The notes under the pieces: generated by a model
Database searches by the model: none
Seen by the model: only the letters and a program-made list of their open reading frames with translations
Told to the model about the DNA's origin: nothing
Shown: positions 1 to 5,881 of the stretch, piece by piece
Position numbering within the stretch: position 1 is the stretch's first letter
Layout of the letters: the number at the start of each line of letters is the position of its first letter
Source of the DNA: CALVXC01 sp036636255
GTDB taxonomy: Bacteria; Bacillota_I; Bacilli_A; RF39; UBA660
NCBI GenBank assembly: GCA_036636255.1
Contig: JAVWOV010000049.1
Location: forward strand, 1-5,882
Direction of reading: 5' to 3'
DNA length: 5,882 nt
Made by a program: the position numbers and the translations under genes

Positions 1-1061
1 ACAGCTACTGTGCCTTCTTTAGAAGAACAATGTGAAGCTATCCCCATGTCCGCCACTTTATCCATTTCATAAGTTCTAATTTGAATTTCAAATAAGTAAC
101 CATCAATTCCAAAAACAGTTGTATGTAATGACTGATACATATTAGTCTTAGGCATAGCAATATAATCTTTAAAACGTTTAGGAATAGGCCTAAACTTTGA
201 ATGAATAATACCTAAAACCTGATAACATTCCTGAGAAGAATTAACAAAAATTCTAAGGGCTAACAAATCATAAATTTGATTAAAAGAACGACCAGTATTT
301 AACTTATTGTAAATACTATAAATACTCTTAGCTCGGCCTTTTATTTCATGTTTAATGTGAAAACTAGTAAGTAAGGAAGTGACTTTATCCTGCATTTTTA
401 AAACATAATCATCACGTTCCTTTTTTGACTGATTTAATTTTTCAACAATAGCAAAATAAACATCTGGCTTATAATAACGCAACGATAAATCTTCTAATTC
501 ACTTTTAAGGCGATTTATTCCTAATCGATGAGCGATTGGTACTAAAATATCTAAAGTTTCTTTAGCCGTAGCTTTTTGTAATTTGATGTCCATTACCCAC
601 AGAGTTCGCATATTATGAAGACGGTCAGCAAGTTTTAAAAAGATAACTCGTACATCCTGGGATAATCCCACTAATATTTTCTGATGATTTATAACCATTG
701 CTTCATTATTACCATCAAAACTAAGTTTATTAATTTTAGTAAAACCTACAATAATAGAAGTTATTTCTTCACCAAATTCGGATGTTAACACTGAAGCCTC
801 AGTATTACATTCTTCAATAACAGCATGTAATAAAGCAGCACTGATGGTAACGTAGTCAGCTTGAATGGTGACTAAAATATTAGCAACATTTAAGGGATGA
901 ATAATATAATCATCGCCCGTTAAACGCTTTTTGCCATAGTGCTTTTCTTTTGCAAATAAGAAAGCTTTTTTAATGATTTTAAGTTCTTTAGAAACTTTAT
1001 TATAATGCTTAATATTAACTAATAATTCATCAATAGAAGTTATTTCTACTATAGAAGTCAT
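1..1061 (-). CDS. rel: Rel/RelA-SpoT family (p)ppGpp synthetase, N-terminal ~353 residues, hydrolase site altered (partial)
   Basis: This is a long RelA/SpoT homologue whose 3' end lies beyond the left edge. The family makes (p)ppGpp by pyrophosphate transfer from ATP to GDP/GTP, and most Firmicutes members also hydrolyse it. Residues 1-~195 are the HD hydrolase domain (YIIHP at 52-56, KLADRLHNMRT at 143-153). Residues ~235-345 are the synthetase domain: GRAKSIYSIYNK at 242-253, YDLLALRI at 264-271, RFKDYIAMPK at 296-305, YQSLHTTV at 309-316 and EIQIRT at 325-330. RFKD is the RXKD form typical of bifunctional Rel. Compared with the known Rel hydrolase residues (S. dysgalactiae numbering R44, H53, H77, D78, E81, D82, D144, N148), the protein has R46, H55, H79, A80, E83, E84, D146 and N150. 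The HD aspartate is therefore alanine and the ED motif is EE. The start ATG sits 6 nt after a GGGGG box and 10 nt after the secDF stop. The C-terminal TGS/ACT region is not visible. Family is certain; loss of hydrolysis is inferred. Confidence 0.95.
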   Translation of the reverse strand, partial: MTSIVEITSIDELLVNIKHYNKVSKELKIIKKAFLFAKEKHYGKKRLTGDDYIIHPLNVANILVTIQADYVTISAALLHAVIEECNTEASVLTSEFGEEITSIIVGFTKINKLSFDGNNEAMVINHQKILVGLSQDVRVIFLKLADRLHNMRTLWVMDIKLQKATAKETLDILVPIAHRLGINRLKSELEDLSLRYYKPDVYFAIVEKLNQSKKERDDYVLKMQDKVTSLLTSFHIKHEIKGRAKSIYSIYNKLNTGRSFNQIYDLLALRIFVNSSQECYQVLGIIHSKFRPIPKRFKDYIAMPKTNMYQSLHTTVFGIDGYLFEIQIRTYEMDKVADMGIASHCSSKEGTVA

Positions 1062-1067
1062 GTTATA

Positions 1068-1072
1068 CCCCC
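1068..1072 (-). promoter_or_regulatory. G-run ribosome binding site of rel, overlapping the secDF stop
   Basis: Read on the minus strand, TAGGGGGTATAACATG joins the secDF stop TAG to the rel start. The GGGGG tract can pair with the anti-Shine-Dalgarno CCUCC only by using one G-U wobble. Its first G belongs to the stop codon. This fixes the rel start and suggests translational coupling between secDF and rel. Confidence 0.7.
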
Positions 1073-3333
1073 TAATAATTAACACCTTTAACTTTTAATT
1101 CTTCAATTTCGTCATCGTCATCATCATCCCATTTTTTCTTTACATTTTTATGTAAATTATGTTTACCAATTTCTAGCCATATTTGGGCAGCAATTAATAA
1201 AGAAGAATAAACTCCAATAACTAAACCAAAAAGTAAGGCTAAATTAAAATTAAGAATTTCCCGTGATCCTAAGAAAATCAAAGCTACTACTGGAATTAAA
1301 GTTGTAAACGTGGTTGTAATACTTCGTGTAAACACACTTCGTAAACTAGTATTAACTAAATCAGTTAATTCGTTTTCGTTAGTTATTTTCTTTTTCTTTC
1401 TAATATTTTCTCTAATTCGATCAAAAGTAACAATTTTATCATTAATGGAATAACCAATAATTGACAAAATAGCGGCAATGAAAATACTAGAAATTTCTAA
1501 TCTTAGAACACTAAAAATAGCTATTACAATAAATACATCATGTAATAAGGCAATAATAGTACTAATGCCATAATCAAATTTAAAACGTAATGACATATAA
1601 ATAGTAATACCAAAGGAAGCGAAAATCAATGATAAAATAGCATTTTTAATAAGTTCTTTTTTAACAACGTCAGAAACAACGCCAATATCCGTTTTAGCAT
1701 CATATTTATTACTAAAATAATTTTCAGCTTTATGAATATCATTTTTGGTTAAAGTATCACTTATTTTTATCATTGCTCCATCATCAAGTTTTGTCATTTC
1801 AGTTAAATTGAAGCCAAGTTTATTAACATCAACCTTGATGTTTTCGGTGGTTATTGTTTTATCTGTAACTAATGAAATAGACGTTCCACCTTTAAAATCA
1901 ATACCTAATTTTAAACCACTGGTGGCAATAACAATGGCACCTACTATAATAATAAGTGATGATATTGTCATAAATAATTTACGATATTTAACAAAATCTA
2001 ACTTAGTAAAATCATTTTTAAATCTTTTTTCACCTTTAGAAGTATCTGGTATATTATGATGGTTAACTCCGATAAATAATTTAGGCTTATGTTCAAAAAA
2101 TCCAGTATTAATAAATAATGTTAATAACTTACGATTGAAAAACACCATAATAATCATTGTTACAAAAATACTGATAATTAACATTGTTGCGAAACCTTTA
2201 ATACTACTTTCCCCTAATACAAATAAAATAATAGCTACAATTAGGGTGGTTATATTAGCATCTAAAATTGTCATAAAGGAATTTTTGTTACCAAACTTAT
2301 GGGCTAATGCGACACTTTTACCCTCATACATTTCATCTTTAATCCGTGCAAAATTTAAAATGCAAGCATCAATCGCCATCCCAATTCCAATAACTAAAGC
2401 GGCAATCCCTGGCAATGTTAATACACCACCAACTAGCCAAAATACTAAAATAGTTATAAATGTATAAACGATAATACTAACAGCCGAAATAAATCCAGCA
2501 CAACGATATAGACAAATCATAAATACAGCAATTAATCCAAGTCCAACCAGGCCCGCTAAAAAGGTCTTATCTAAAGTATTTGCTCCAAAAGATGCTCCAA
2601 CTGTTTTTGAAGAAATTTCAACTAGTTTTGTCGGTAGACTACCGGAATTAATTAATTCAACCATCGATGTAACTTCGTCATCAGTAAAATCACCTTGTAT
2701 AATTACATCTGATGAAAATCCTTGATCAACACTCGCAACTGATAAGCAATTACTATTAGGTGTTCCACACATATTACCTTCATTAGCAAATGAATCTCGA
2801 TTGTTATCATAATCCAACCAAATAACAATCCGATTATCCTTCATTTCACTAATACTTTTAGTAACTTTATAGAATTTATCCTTATCTAAAACAGCAAGTG
2901 AAACAGCTTTCTTACCATAATTATCCTGTGATACTCGGGCTCCTCCACTTTTTAAAACAGTGCTAGGCATTAGTAAATTATCAGCGGTATCACGAAAAGT
3001 TAAGTTAGCAACTTTACTAATAATATCTCGTGCCTCTTCTGGGTCATTAACACCGGCTAATTGTACCCGGATTTTATCATTACCTTCTACTGTTATGCTA
3101 GGTTCACTAACGCCTAATACATCAATCCTTCGAGAAATAGTTTTATATGTATTAGCTGTCATATCTGCAGTTACTTTTTTGGAATCAATACTTTCAACCT
3201 TATATAAAACCTCAAAACCACCTTGTAAATCTAGGCCAAAATTTAAATTCTTAAGTAAAGGTTTAAAAGCAAATCCCACCACGCCTAATAAAATAATGGT
3301 AATTACTAAATATATACTAAATTTTTTTTTCAT
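1072..3333 (-). CDS. secDF: SecDF, fused protein-export membrane protein
   Basis: SecD and SecF fused in one 753-residue chain, the arrangement known from Bacillus (B. subtilis SecDF is of similar length). It works with SecYEG at the membrane, using the proton motive force to pull secreted proteins outward. The SecD half has a first membrane helix at ~6-24, the DLQGG motif at 35-39, a large outside domain to ~245, and helices from ~257 to ~400 with GIGMAIDA around D322, the conserved proton-path aspartate. The SecF half begins with a helix at ~453-472, then GIDFKGGT at 477-484, an outside domain, and helices from ~562 to ~722 with LHDV (D599), GYSINDKIVTFDRIRENI at 627-644 and conserved D632, D638, R639 and R641. 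Two cysteines (C189, C196) lie in the outside SecD domain. The tail carries six consecutive aspartates (736-741). The start is set by AGGAGGT 4 nt upstream. It is the second gene of the comN-secDF-rel operon. Confidence 0.97.
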   Translation of the reverse strand: MKKKFSIYLVITIILLGVVGFAFKPLLKNLNFGLDLQGGFEVLYKVESIDSKKVTADMTANTYKTISRRIDVLGVSEPSITVEGNDKIRVQLAGVNDPEEARDIISKVANLTFRDTADNLLMPSTVLKSGGARVSQDNYGKKAVSLAVLDKDKFYKVTKSISEMKDNRIVIWLDYDNNRDSFANEGNMCGTPNSNCLSVASVDQGFSSDVIIQGDFTDDEVTSMVELINSGSLPTKLVEISSKTVGASFGANTLDKTFLAGLVGLGLIAVFMICLYRCAGFISAVSIIVYTFITILVFWLVGGVLTLPGIAALVIGIGMAIDACILNFARIKDEMYEGKSVALAHKFGNKNSFMTILDANITTLIVAIILFVLGESSIKGFATMLIISIFVTMIIMVFFNRKLLTLFINTGFFEHKPKLFIGVNHHNIPDTSKGEKRFKNDFTKLDFVKYRKLFMTISSLIIIVGAIVIATSGLKLGIDFKGGTSISLVTDKTITTENIKVDVNKLGFNLTEMTKLDDGAMIKISDTLTKNDIHKAENYFSNKYDAKTDIGVVSDVVKKELIKNAILSLIFASFGITIYMSLRFKFDYGISTIIALLHDVFIVIAIFSVLRLEISSIFIAAILSIIGYSINDKIVTFDRIRENIRKKKKITNENELTDLVNTSLRSVFTRSITTTFTTLIPVVALIFLGSREILNFNLALLFGLVIGVYSSLLIAAQIWLEIGKHNLHKNVKKKWDDDDDDEIEELKVKGVNY
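1111..1128 (-). repeat. GAT/GAC codon run coding the Asp6 tail of SecDF
   Basis: Six consecutive aspartate codons, GAT or GAC, lie just after a KKKW patch and before EIEEL in the cytoplasmic C-terminal tail of SecDF. The run is a near-perfect trinucleotide repeat, the kind that can gain or lose codons without a frameshift. The first part of the tail (HKNVKKK) is basic, so the tail is strongly charge-segregated. Confidence 0.8.
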
Positions 3334-3337
3334 AGTT

Positions 3338-3344
3338 ACCTCCT
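3338..3344 (-). promoter_or_regulatory. Ribosome binding site of secDF
   Basis: AGGAGGT on the minus strand, 4 nt before the ATG at 3333. It is a near-perfect match to the anti-Shine-Dalgarno and decides the secDF start. It fits wholly inside the 14-nt gap after the comN-like stop. Confidence 0.85.
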
Positions 3345-3347
3345 GTA

Positions 3348-3617
3348 TTAATTAAAATATACCTCTCTATTGCCACGATTCAATTTTTCTTTTACATAAT
3401 TATCAACTAAAATTTCTTCACTATTTAAAATATCATCAACCATCTCATGCAAAGCTAAATTCTGGGAATTTTTCCATTTAATTTCTTTTAAGTAGTTCCA
3501 TACATCCTCAGGTTTAATATAGTTATATCCCGACCTACACATTTCTAAAGACTTAGTAACTAAAGCGGGTTTTACTCGTTCATATAATTCCTCTAATGAT
3601 CCAAAAACAATATCCAT
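3348..3617 (-). CDS. comN: ComN-like post-transcriptional regulator (YrzD family)
   Basis: A small soluble 89-residue protein resembling the Post_transc_reg family (B. subtilis ComN/YrzD, about 98 residues). It shows the family pattern in order: an N-terminal helix ending in VKPAL (15-19), a short helix plus GYNYIKPEDVWNYLKEIKWK (30-49), then LHEMVDDIL (56-64) and an alternating helix near VDNYVKEKL. In B. subtilis ComN is reported to act post-transcriptionally on comE mRNA and to associate with DivIVA at the poles and septum. Whether that role holds here cannot be seen, as no comE lies in the window. Position supports the call: the B. subtilis gene also sits next to secDF and spoVB. GGGAGG ends 6 nt before the ATG. 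It is the first gene of the minus-strand operon, and its stop is 14 nt from the secDF start. The family call rests on recalled motif pattern. Confidence 0.82.
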   Translation of the reverse strand: MDIVFGSLEELYERVKPALVTKSLEMCRSGYNYIKPEDVWNYLKEIKWKNSQNLALHEMVDDILNSEEILVDNYVKEKLNRGNREVYFN

Positions 3618-3623
3618 AAATTA

Positions 3624-3629
3624 CCTCCC
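3624..3629 (-). promoter_or_regulatory. Ribosome binding site of the comN-like gene
   Basis: GGGAGG (within GGGAGGTAA) on the minus strand, 6 nt before the ATG at 3617. It is strong and supports that start. Confidence 0.8.
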
Positions 3630-3644
3630 ATAAATAAATAATTA

Positions 3645-3671
3645 TTGCCATACATATATATTATATATGAA
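3645..3671 (+). promoter_or_regulatory. Possible rightward promoter of the flippase gene
   Basis: The plus strand has TTGCCA (3645-3650, 5 of 6 to the -35 consensus) and TATGAA (3666-3671, 4 of 6 to -10) at a short 15-nt spacing. An alternative -10 is TATATT (3657-3662), which lacks a good -35. A rightward promoter must lie in this 79-nt gap or further upstream inside the comN-like gene, but which boxes are used is uncertain. Confidence 0.25.
3653..3669. repeat. Perfect 17-nt AT palindrome in the divergent promoter region
   Basis: CATATATA-T-TATATATG is a perfect inverted repeat with 8-nt arms and one central base. It covers the -10 box of the leftward promoter and the region where the rightward one must lie. 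It could be an operator for a dimeric regulator that controls both directions, or a product of the alternating AT composition. Confidence 0.5.
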
Positions 3672-3688
3672 AAACAGAAATTTTTAAA
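3660..3688 (-). promoter_or_regulatory. Predicted sigma-A promoter of the comN-secDF-rel operon
   Basis: On the minus strand a perfect -10 box TATAAT (3660-3665) lies 17 nt from a weak -35 box TTTAAA (3683-3688, 4 of 6 to consensus). Transcription would begin near 3653, giving a leader of about 36 nt. The surroundings are very AT-rich, so a chance TATAAT is possible. Position and spacing make it the best candidate, and no other promoter is evident within the operon. Confidence 0.5.
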
Positions 3689-3696
3689 GGTGAAAT

Positions 3697-4989
3697 ATGA
3701 AAAAAAGTAAATTTGTTAAATCTACTATCATTTTAATTATTGGAGCATTGATAACAAAAATGTTATCAATGGTTATTAAAATAGTAACCACGCGCTTACT
3801 GGGAACAGAAGGAATAGGAATATATATGCTTATTTTACCAACCTTCATGCTCTTCATCGCTTTAGCCCAGCTTGGTCTTCCTATTGCTATATCAAAATTA
3901 GTAGCTGAAGATAAAAGTAATAATAAAAATTTAGTATTCTCTATGATTCCCTTTATGCTTATACTAAATATTTTAATAATAATTTTTCTAATATTTAGTA
4001 GTAAATATATTGCTAATAATCTTTTACACGAACCACGTAGTTATTATGCTTTAATATGTATTGGTATAGTATTACCTTTAATAAGTATTTCTAATATTAT
4101 ACGTGGTTATTTTTTTGGTAAAGAAAAAATGATTCCTCATGTTATCTCTAATATTACAGAAGATATAGTAAGATTAATTGTTCTACTAATTGGTATTCCT
4201 TTATTTATTACAAGAGGGTTAGAATTTGCTGTTTGTTTTGTTGTTCTTGCTAATATAGCAAGTGAACTAACTAGTATTATTGTTTTATTTTTCTTCCTTC
4301 CAAAAAAATTTACTATTGAAAAAAAAGATATTTTACCAAATAAACAGAATATAAAAAATATTTTAAATATTAGTTTGCCTACCACGGGCAGTCGATTAAT
4401 TGGTTCTATTGGCTATTTCTTAGAGCCTATTATATTAACGTATGTATTGTTAAAAATTGGTTATACCAGTCATTTTATCATTAATCAATACGGTATAATA
4501 AACGGTTATATAATTCCTTTGTTACTAATTCCGTCCTTTTTTACTATTGCTATATCTCAGGCTTTAATTCCGGTAATAAGTAGTGCCTATAGTAAAAACA
4601 ATAAAAAGTACTGTTTTTTAAAAATAAAACAAGCTATTTTATTTTCATTAATTATTGGTGTTCCCATAACTTTTATGTTTTTAACTATGCCACAATTATT
4701 TTTAAATTTAATATATGGCTCTACGGAGGGAATAAATTATCTACGTATTTTAGCTCCCATCTTTTTGCTTTACTATATTCAAATACCGCTTACAAGTGCT
4801 CTGCAAGCTATAAACAAGGCCAAAGAGGCTATGAACGGGACATTAATTGGCATGCTATTTAGAACTTCATTATTACTAATTTGTTCTTTCTTGCATATTG
4901 GAATGGGGGGGTTAATAATAGCTACATCGATTAATATAATTATAGTTACCATGCATCAAGCGAAACATGTAAAAAAAGCCTTTATATAA
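3697..4989 (+). CDS. spoVB: SpoVB-like lipid-precursor flippase (MATE/MOP superfamily)
   Basis: A 430-residue integral membrane protein of the polysaccharide-transporter/SpoVB branch of the MOP superfamily, which flips lipid-linked cell-wall or polysaccharide precursors across the membrane. The N-terminus is typical: helix 1 (~9-30), TTRLLGTEGIGIY (31-43) and LAQLGLPIAISKLVAE (56-71). RGYFFGKEKMIPH at 136-148 is a further family hallmark. About 12 membrane helices can be placed, the last at ~401-418. Typical SpoVB proteins are about 500-550 residues with 14 helices, so the final pair seems to be missing. AAAGGTGA stands just before the ATG. The gene diverges from the comN-like gene, as expected for this neighbourhood. 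SpoVB is known from spore cortex synthesis, but relatives act in vegetative envelope synthesis and no other sporulation gene is visible, so substrate and sporulation role are open. The symbol marks the family, not proven function. Confidence 0.85.
   Translation: MKKSKFVKSTIILIIGALITKMLSMVIKIVTTRLLGTEGIGIYMLILPTFMLFIALAQLGLPIAISKLVAEDKSNNKNLVFSMIPFMLILNILIIIFLIFSSKYIANNLLHEPRSYYALICIGIVLPLISISNIIRGYFFGKEKMIPHVISNITEDIVRLIVLLIGIPLFITRGLEFAVCFVVLANIASELTSIIVLFFFLPKKFTIEKKDILPNKQNIKNILNISLPTTGSRLIGSIGYFLEPIILTYVLLKIGYTSHFIINQYGIINGYIIPLLLIPSFFTIAISQALIPVISSAYSKNNKKYCFLKIKQAILFSLIIGVPITFMFLTMPQLFLNLIYGSTEGINYLRILAPIFLLYYIQIPLTSALQAINKAKEAMNGTLIGMLFRTSLLLICSFLHIGMGGLIIATSINIIIVTMHQAKHVKKAFI
4905..4911 (+). 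repeat. G7 homopolymer inside the flippase gene
   Basis: Seven consecutive G, coding Met-Gly-Gly near residues 403-405, in an otherwise very AT-rich gene. A one-base loss gives an immediate TAA. A one-base gain gives a stop within about eight further codons. The last membrane helix would be lost either way. The tract is short for phase variation. Confidence 0.6.
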
Positions 4990-4993
4990 AATA

Positions 4994-5018
4994 AAAAGAA
5001 GCACTTTATGCTACTTTT
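4994..5018. terminator. Bidirectional hairpin terminator between convergent genes
   Basis: The arms AAAAGAAGCA and TGCTACTTTT pair at 9 of 10 positions, with one A-A mismatch, around a 5-nt loop (CTTTA). On the minus strand the hairpin runs directly into a T-rich tract (CTTTTTATTTTAT). On the plus strand a T-rich stretch (TTTGTTTTTT) follows a few bases later. It lies 5 nt after the flippase stop and 23 nt after the stop of the opposing gene, so it can end both transcripts. The stem has few GC pairs. Confidence 0.65.
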
Positions 5019-5040
5019 ATAATTTGTTTTTTAAAAATTA

Positions 5041-5742
5041 TTACATTTTAAATTTAGTGAAAACTTTAGCAGGTTCTTTTTCTATCTTACTTAATTCATC
5101 AATATCACTATACCAAGTTAACACATTTTCTAAAGCAACATAACTTTCGTCTTTTAAAGCCATTTTATCTAAGGTATTTTTAGACGGTGTATTAAAGCAA
5201 TAACTATCTTGTCGCATTGATAAATAATTTAAAATAGTTTCTCTAGTTGCCCTTTCTCTGATAAGTTTTCTTTTAATATCATTATGTTGATTAAAAATAA
5301 TTTCTGGATAAAAATCACCAGCTATGTAAAATTCATTGCCATTAGCATGTATTAAATACTCATTAACTTTTTGTTCATAAACTTCATAAGCACGCTTAAT
5401 CATTGGTTTCTTTTTTAAACCGATACCGCGAAAATATGGCCTATTATATTGAGGTCCTTCTTGCGGTTCATCAAGACTAAACTTACGAATTTCAGCAATT
5501 TTATAATTATTTAATCTTTCGATATCACTACAATATTCAGTTTGAATATTGTCTGGTAAGTATGCACCTATTAAGGTATTATCAATTTGTTCTAATGTTG
5601 GAACAGCTAATTGTCCTTTAGTTTTAATTAACTTTTCTATTGTTATATCAATAAGTTTGTTTTTTTCATTAATATCAATATCTTGTTTAGAAATTTCATC
5701 ACAAACCATCCTTGTCAAAACTTTTAATATATCATTTCCCAT
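5041..5742 (-). CDS. Unrecognised soluble 233-residue protein
   Basis: I do not recognise this protein. It has no signal peptide and no membrane segment. The N-terminal ~42 residues (MGNDILKVLTRMVCDE...) look helical and charged. A less regular middle part (~43-110) contains EPQEGPQYNRPYFRGIGLKKKP around 92-113. A mixed helix/strand part follows, with a possible strand pair at NEFYIAGDFYPEIIF (136-150), then a basic stretch KRKLIRERATRE (157-168) and two helices to ~220. Three cysteines (14, 71, 182) are not in a metal-binding pattern. No catalytic motif or nucleotide-binding loop is evident. It is a believable gene: an uninterrupted frame, a consensus promoter, a G-rich ribosome binding site 8 nt before ATG, and a terminator after the stop. 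It appears to be transcribed alone. It does not belong to the usual secDF/spoVB neighbourhood, so it may be a lineage-specific insertion. Confidence 0.85.
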   Translation of the reverse strand: MGNDILKVLTRMVCDEISKQDIDINEKNKLIDITIEKLIKTKGQLAVPTLEQIDNTLIGAYLPDNIQTEYCSDIERLNNYKIAEIRKFSLDEPQEGPQYNRPYFRGIGLKKKPMIKRAYEVYEQKVNEYLIHANGNEFYIAGDFYPEIIFNQHNDIKRKLIRERATRETILNYLSMRQDSYCFNTPSKNTLDKMALKDESYVALENVLTWYSDIDELSKIEKEPAKVFTKFKM

Positions 5743-5750
5743 CTTATATT

Positions 5751-5756
5751 CCCCCC
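5751..5756 (-). promoter_or_regulatory. G6 ribosome binding site of the unknown gene
   Basis: AAAAGGGGGG on the minus strand lies 8 nt before the ATG at 5742. GGGGGG replaces the usual GGAGG and can pair with the anti-Shine-Dalgarno by one G-U wobble. It supports this start and resembles the G-run site of rel. Confidence 0.6.
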
Positions 5757-5771
5757 TTTTTAATAGAGGGT

Positions 5772-5800
5772 ATTATACCACATTAATTAAACTGTGTCAA
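5772..5800 (-). promoter_or_regulatory. Consensus sigma-A promoter of the unknown gene
   Basis: On the minus strand the -35 box is TTGACA (5795-5800, 6 of 6), the spacer is exactly 17 nt, and the -10 box is TATAAT (5772-5777, 6 of 6) preceded by TGG, an extended -10. Transcription should begin near 5764, leaving a leader of about 22 nt that holds the G6 ribosome binding site. It is the strongest promoter-like sequence in the window. Confidence 0.88.
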
Positions 5801-5831
5801 TTTTTCATGATTAAGTCACTTTTTTTATATG

Positions 5832-5881
5832 GTTATTCCGTGATAATGTCTTATGTGTTATTCCGCAATAATGACCCAGCT
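5832..5881. repeat. Two imperfect 25-nt tandem repeats at the right edge
   Basis: GTTATTCCGTGATAATG (5832-5848) recurs as GTTATTCCGCAATAATG (5857-5873), 15 of 17 identical with a period of 25 nt. A weaker third similarity (ATGATTAAGTC, near 5807-5817) may lie closer to the promoter. No gene is seen between 5801 and 5882. The array could continue beyond the window. Multiple short repeats like this occur at the ends of IS21-family elements and in operators; neither can be decided here. Confidence 0.65.

Noticed and set aside
753..1047. Identical 16-nt stretch AATAGAAGTTATTTCT at 753-768 and 1032-1047
   Set aside because: Both copies code for similar EITSI peptides within rel; with this AT bias a chance match is the simpler explanation.
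1745..2059. Open frame on the plus strand opposite secDF (104 codons)
   Set aside because: It lies antisense to well-conserved SecDF coding sequence, has no ribosome binding site, and its product has no recognisable features.
2135..2467. Open frame on the plus strand opposite secDF membrane helices (110 codons)
   Set aside because: Its hydrophobic, Ile-rich product is what the complement of AT-rich membrane-helix codons gives; the SecD frame explains the region.
2960..3355. Open frame on the plus strand over the 5' end of secDF (131 codons)
   Set aside because: It is antisense to the secDF start and runs through its ribosome binding site; no start signal is seen.
4137..4385. Open frame on the minus strand inside the flippase gene (82 codons)
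   Set aside because: It is a shadow of the flippase frame with no ribosome binding site or family resemblance.
5023..5040. TTTTTTAAAAA as a separate small hairpin
   Set aside because: It is an AT-only self-complementary run with almost no loop; the hairpin at 4994-5018 explains termination better.
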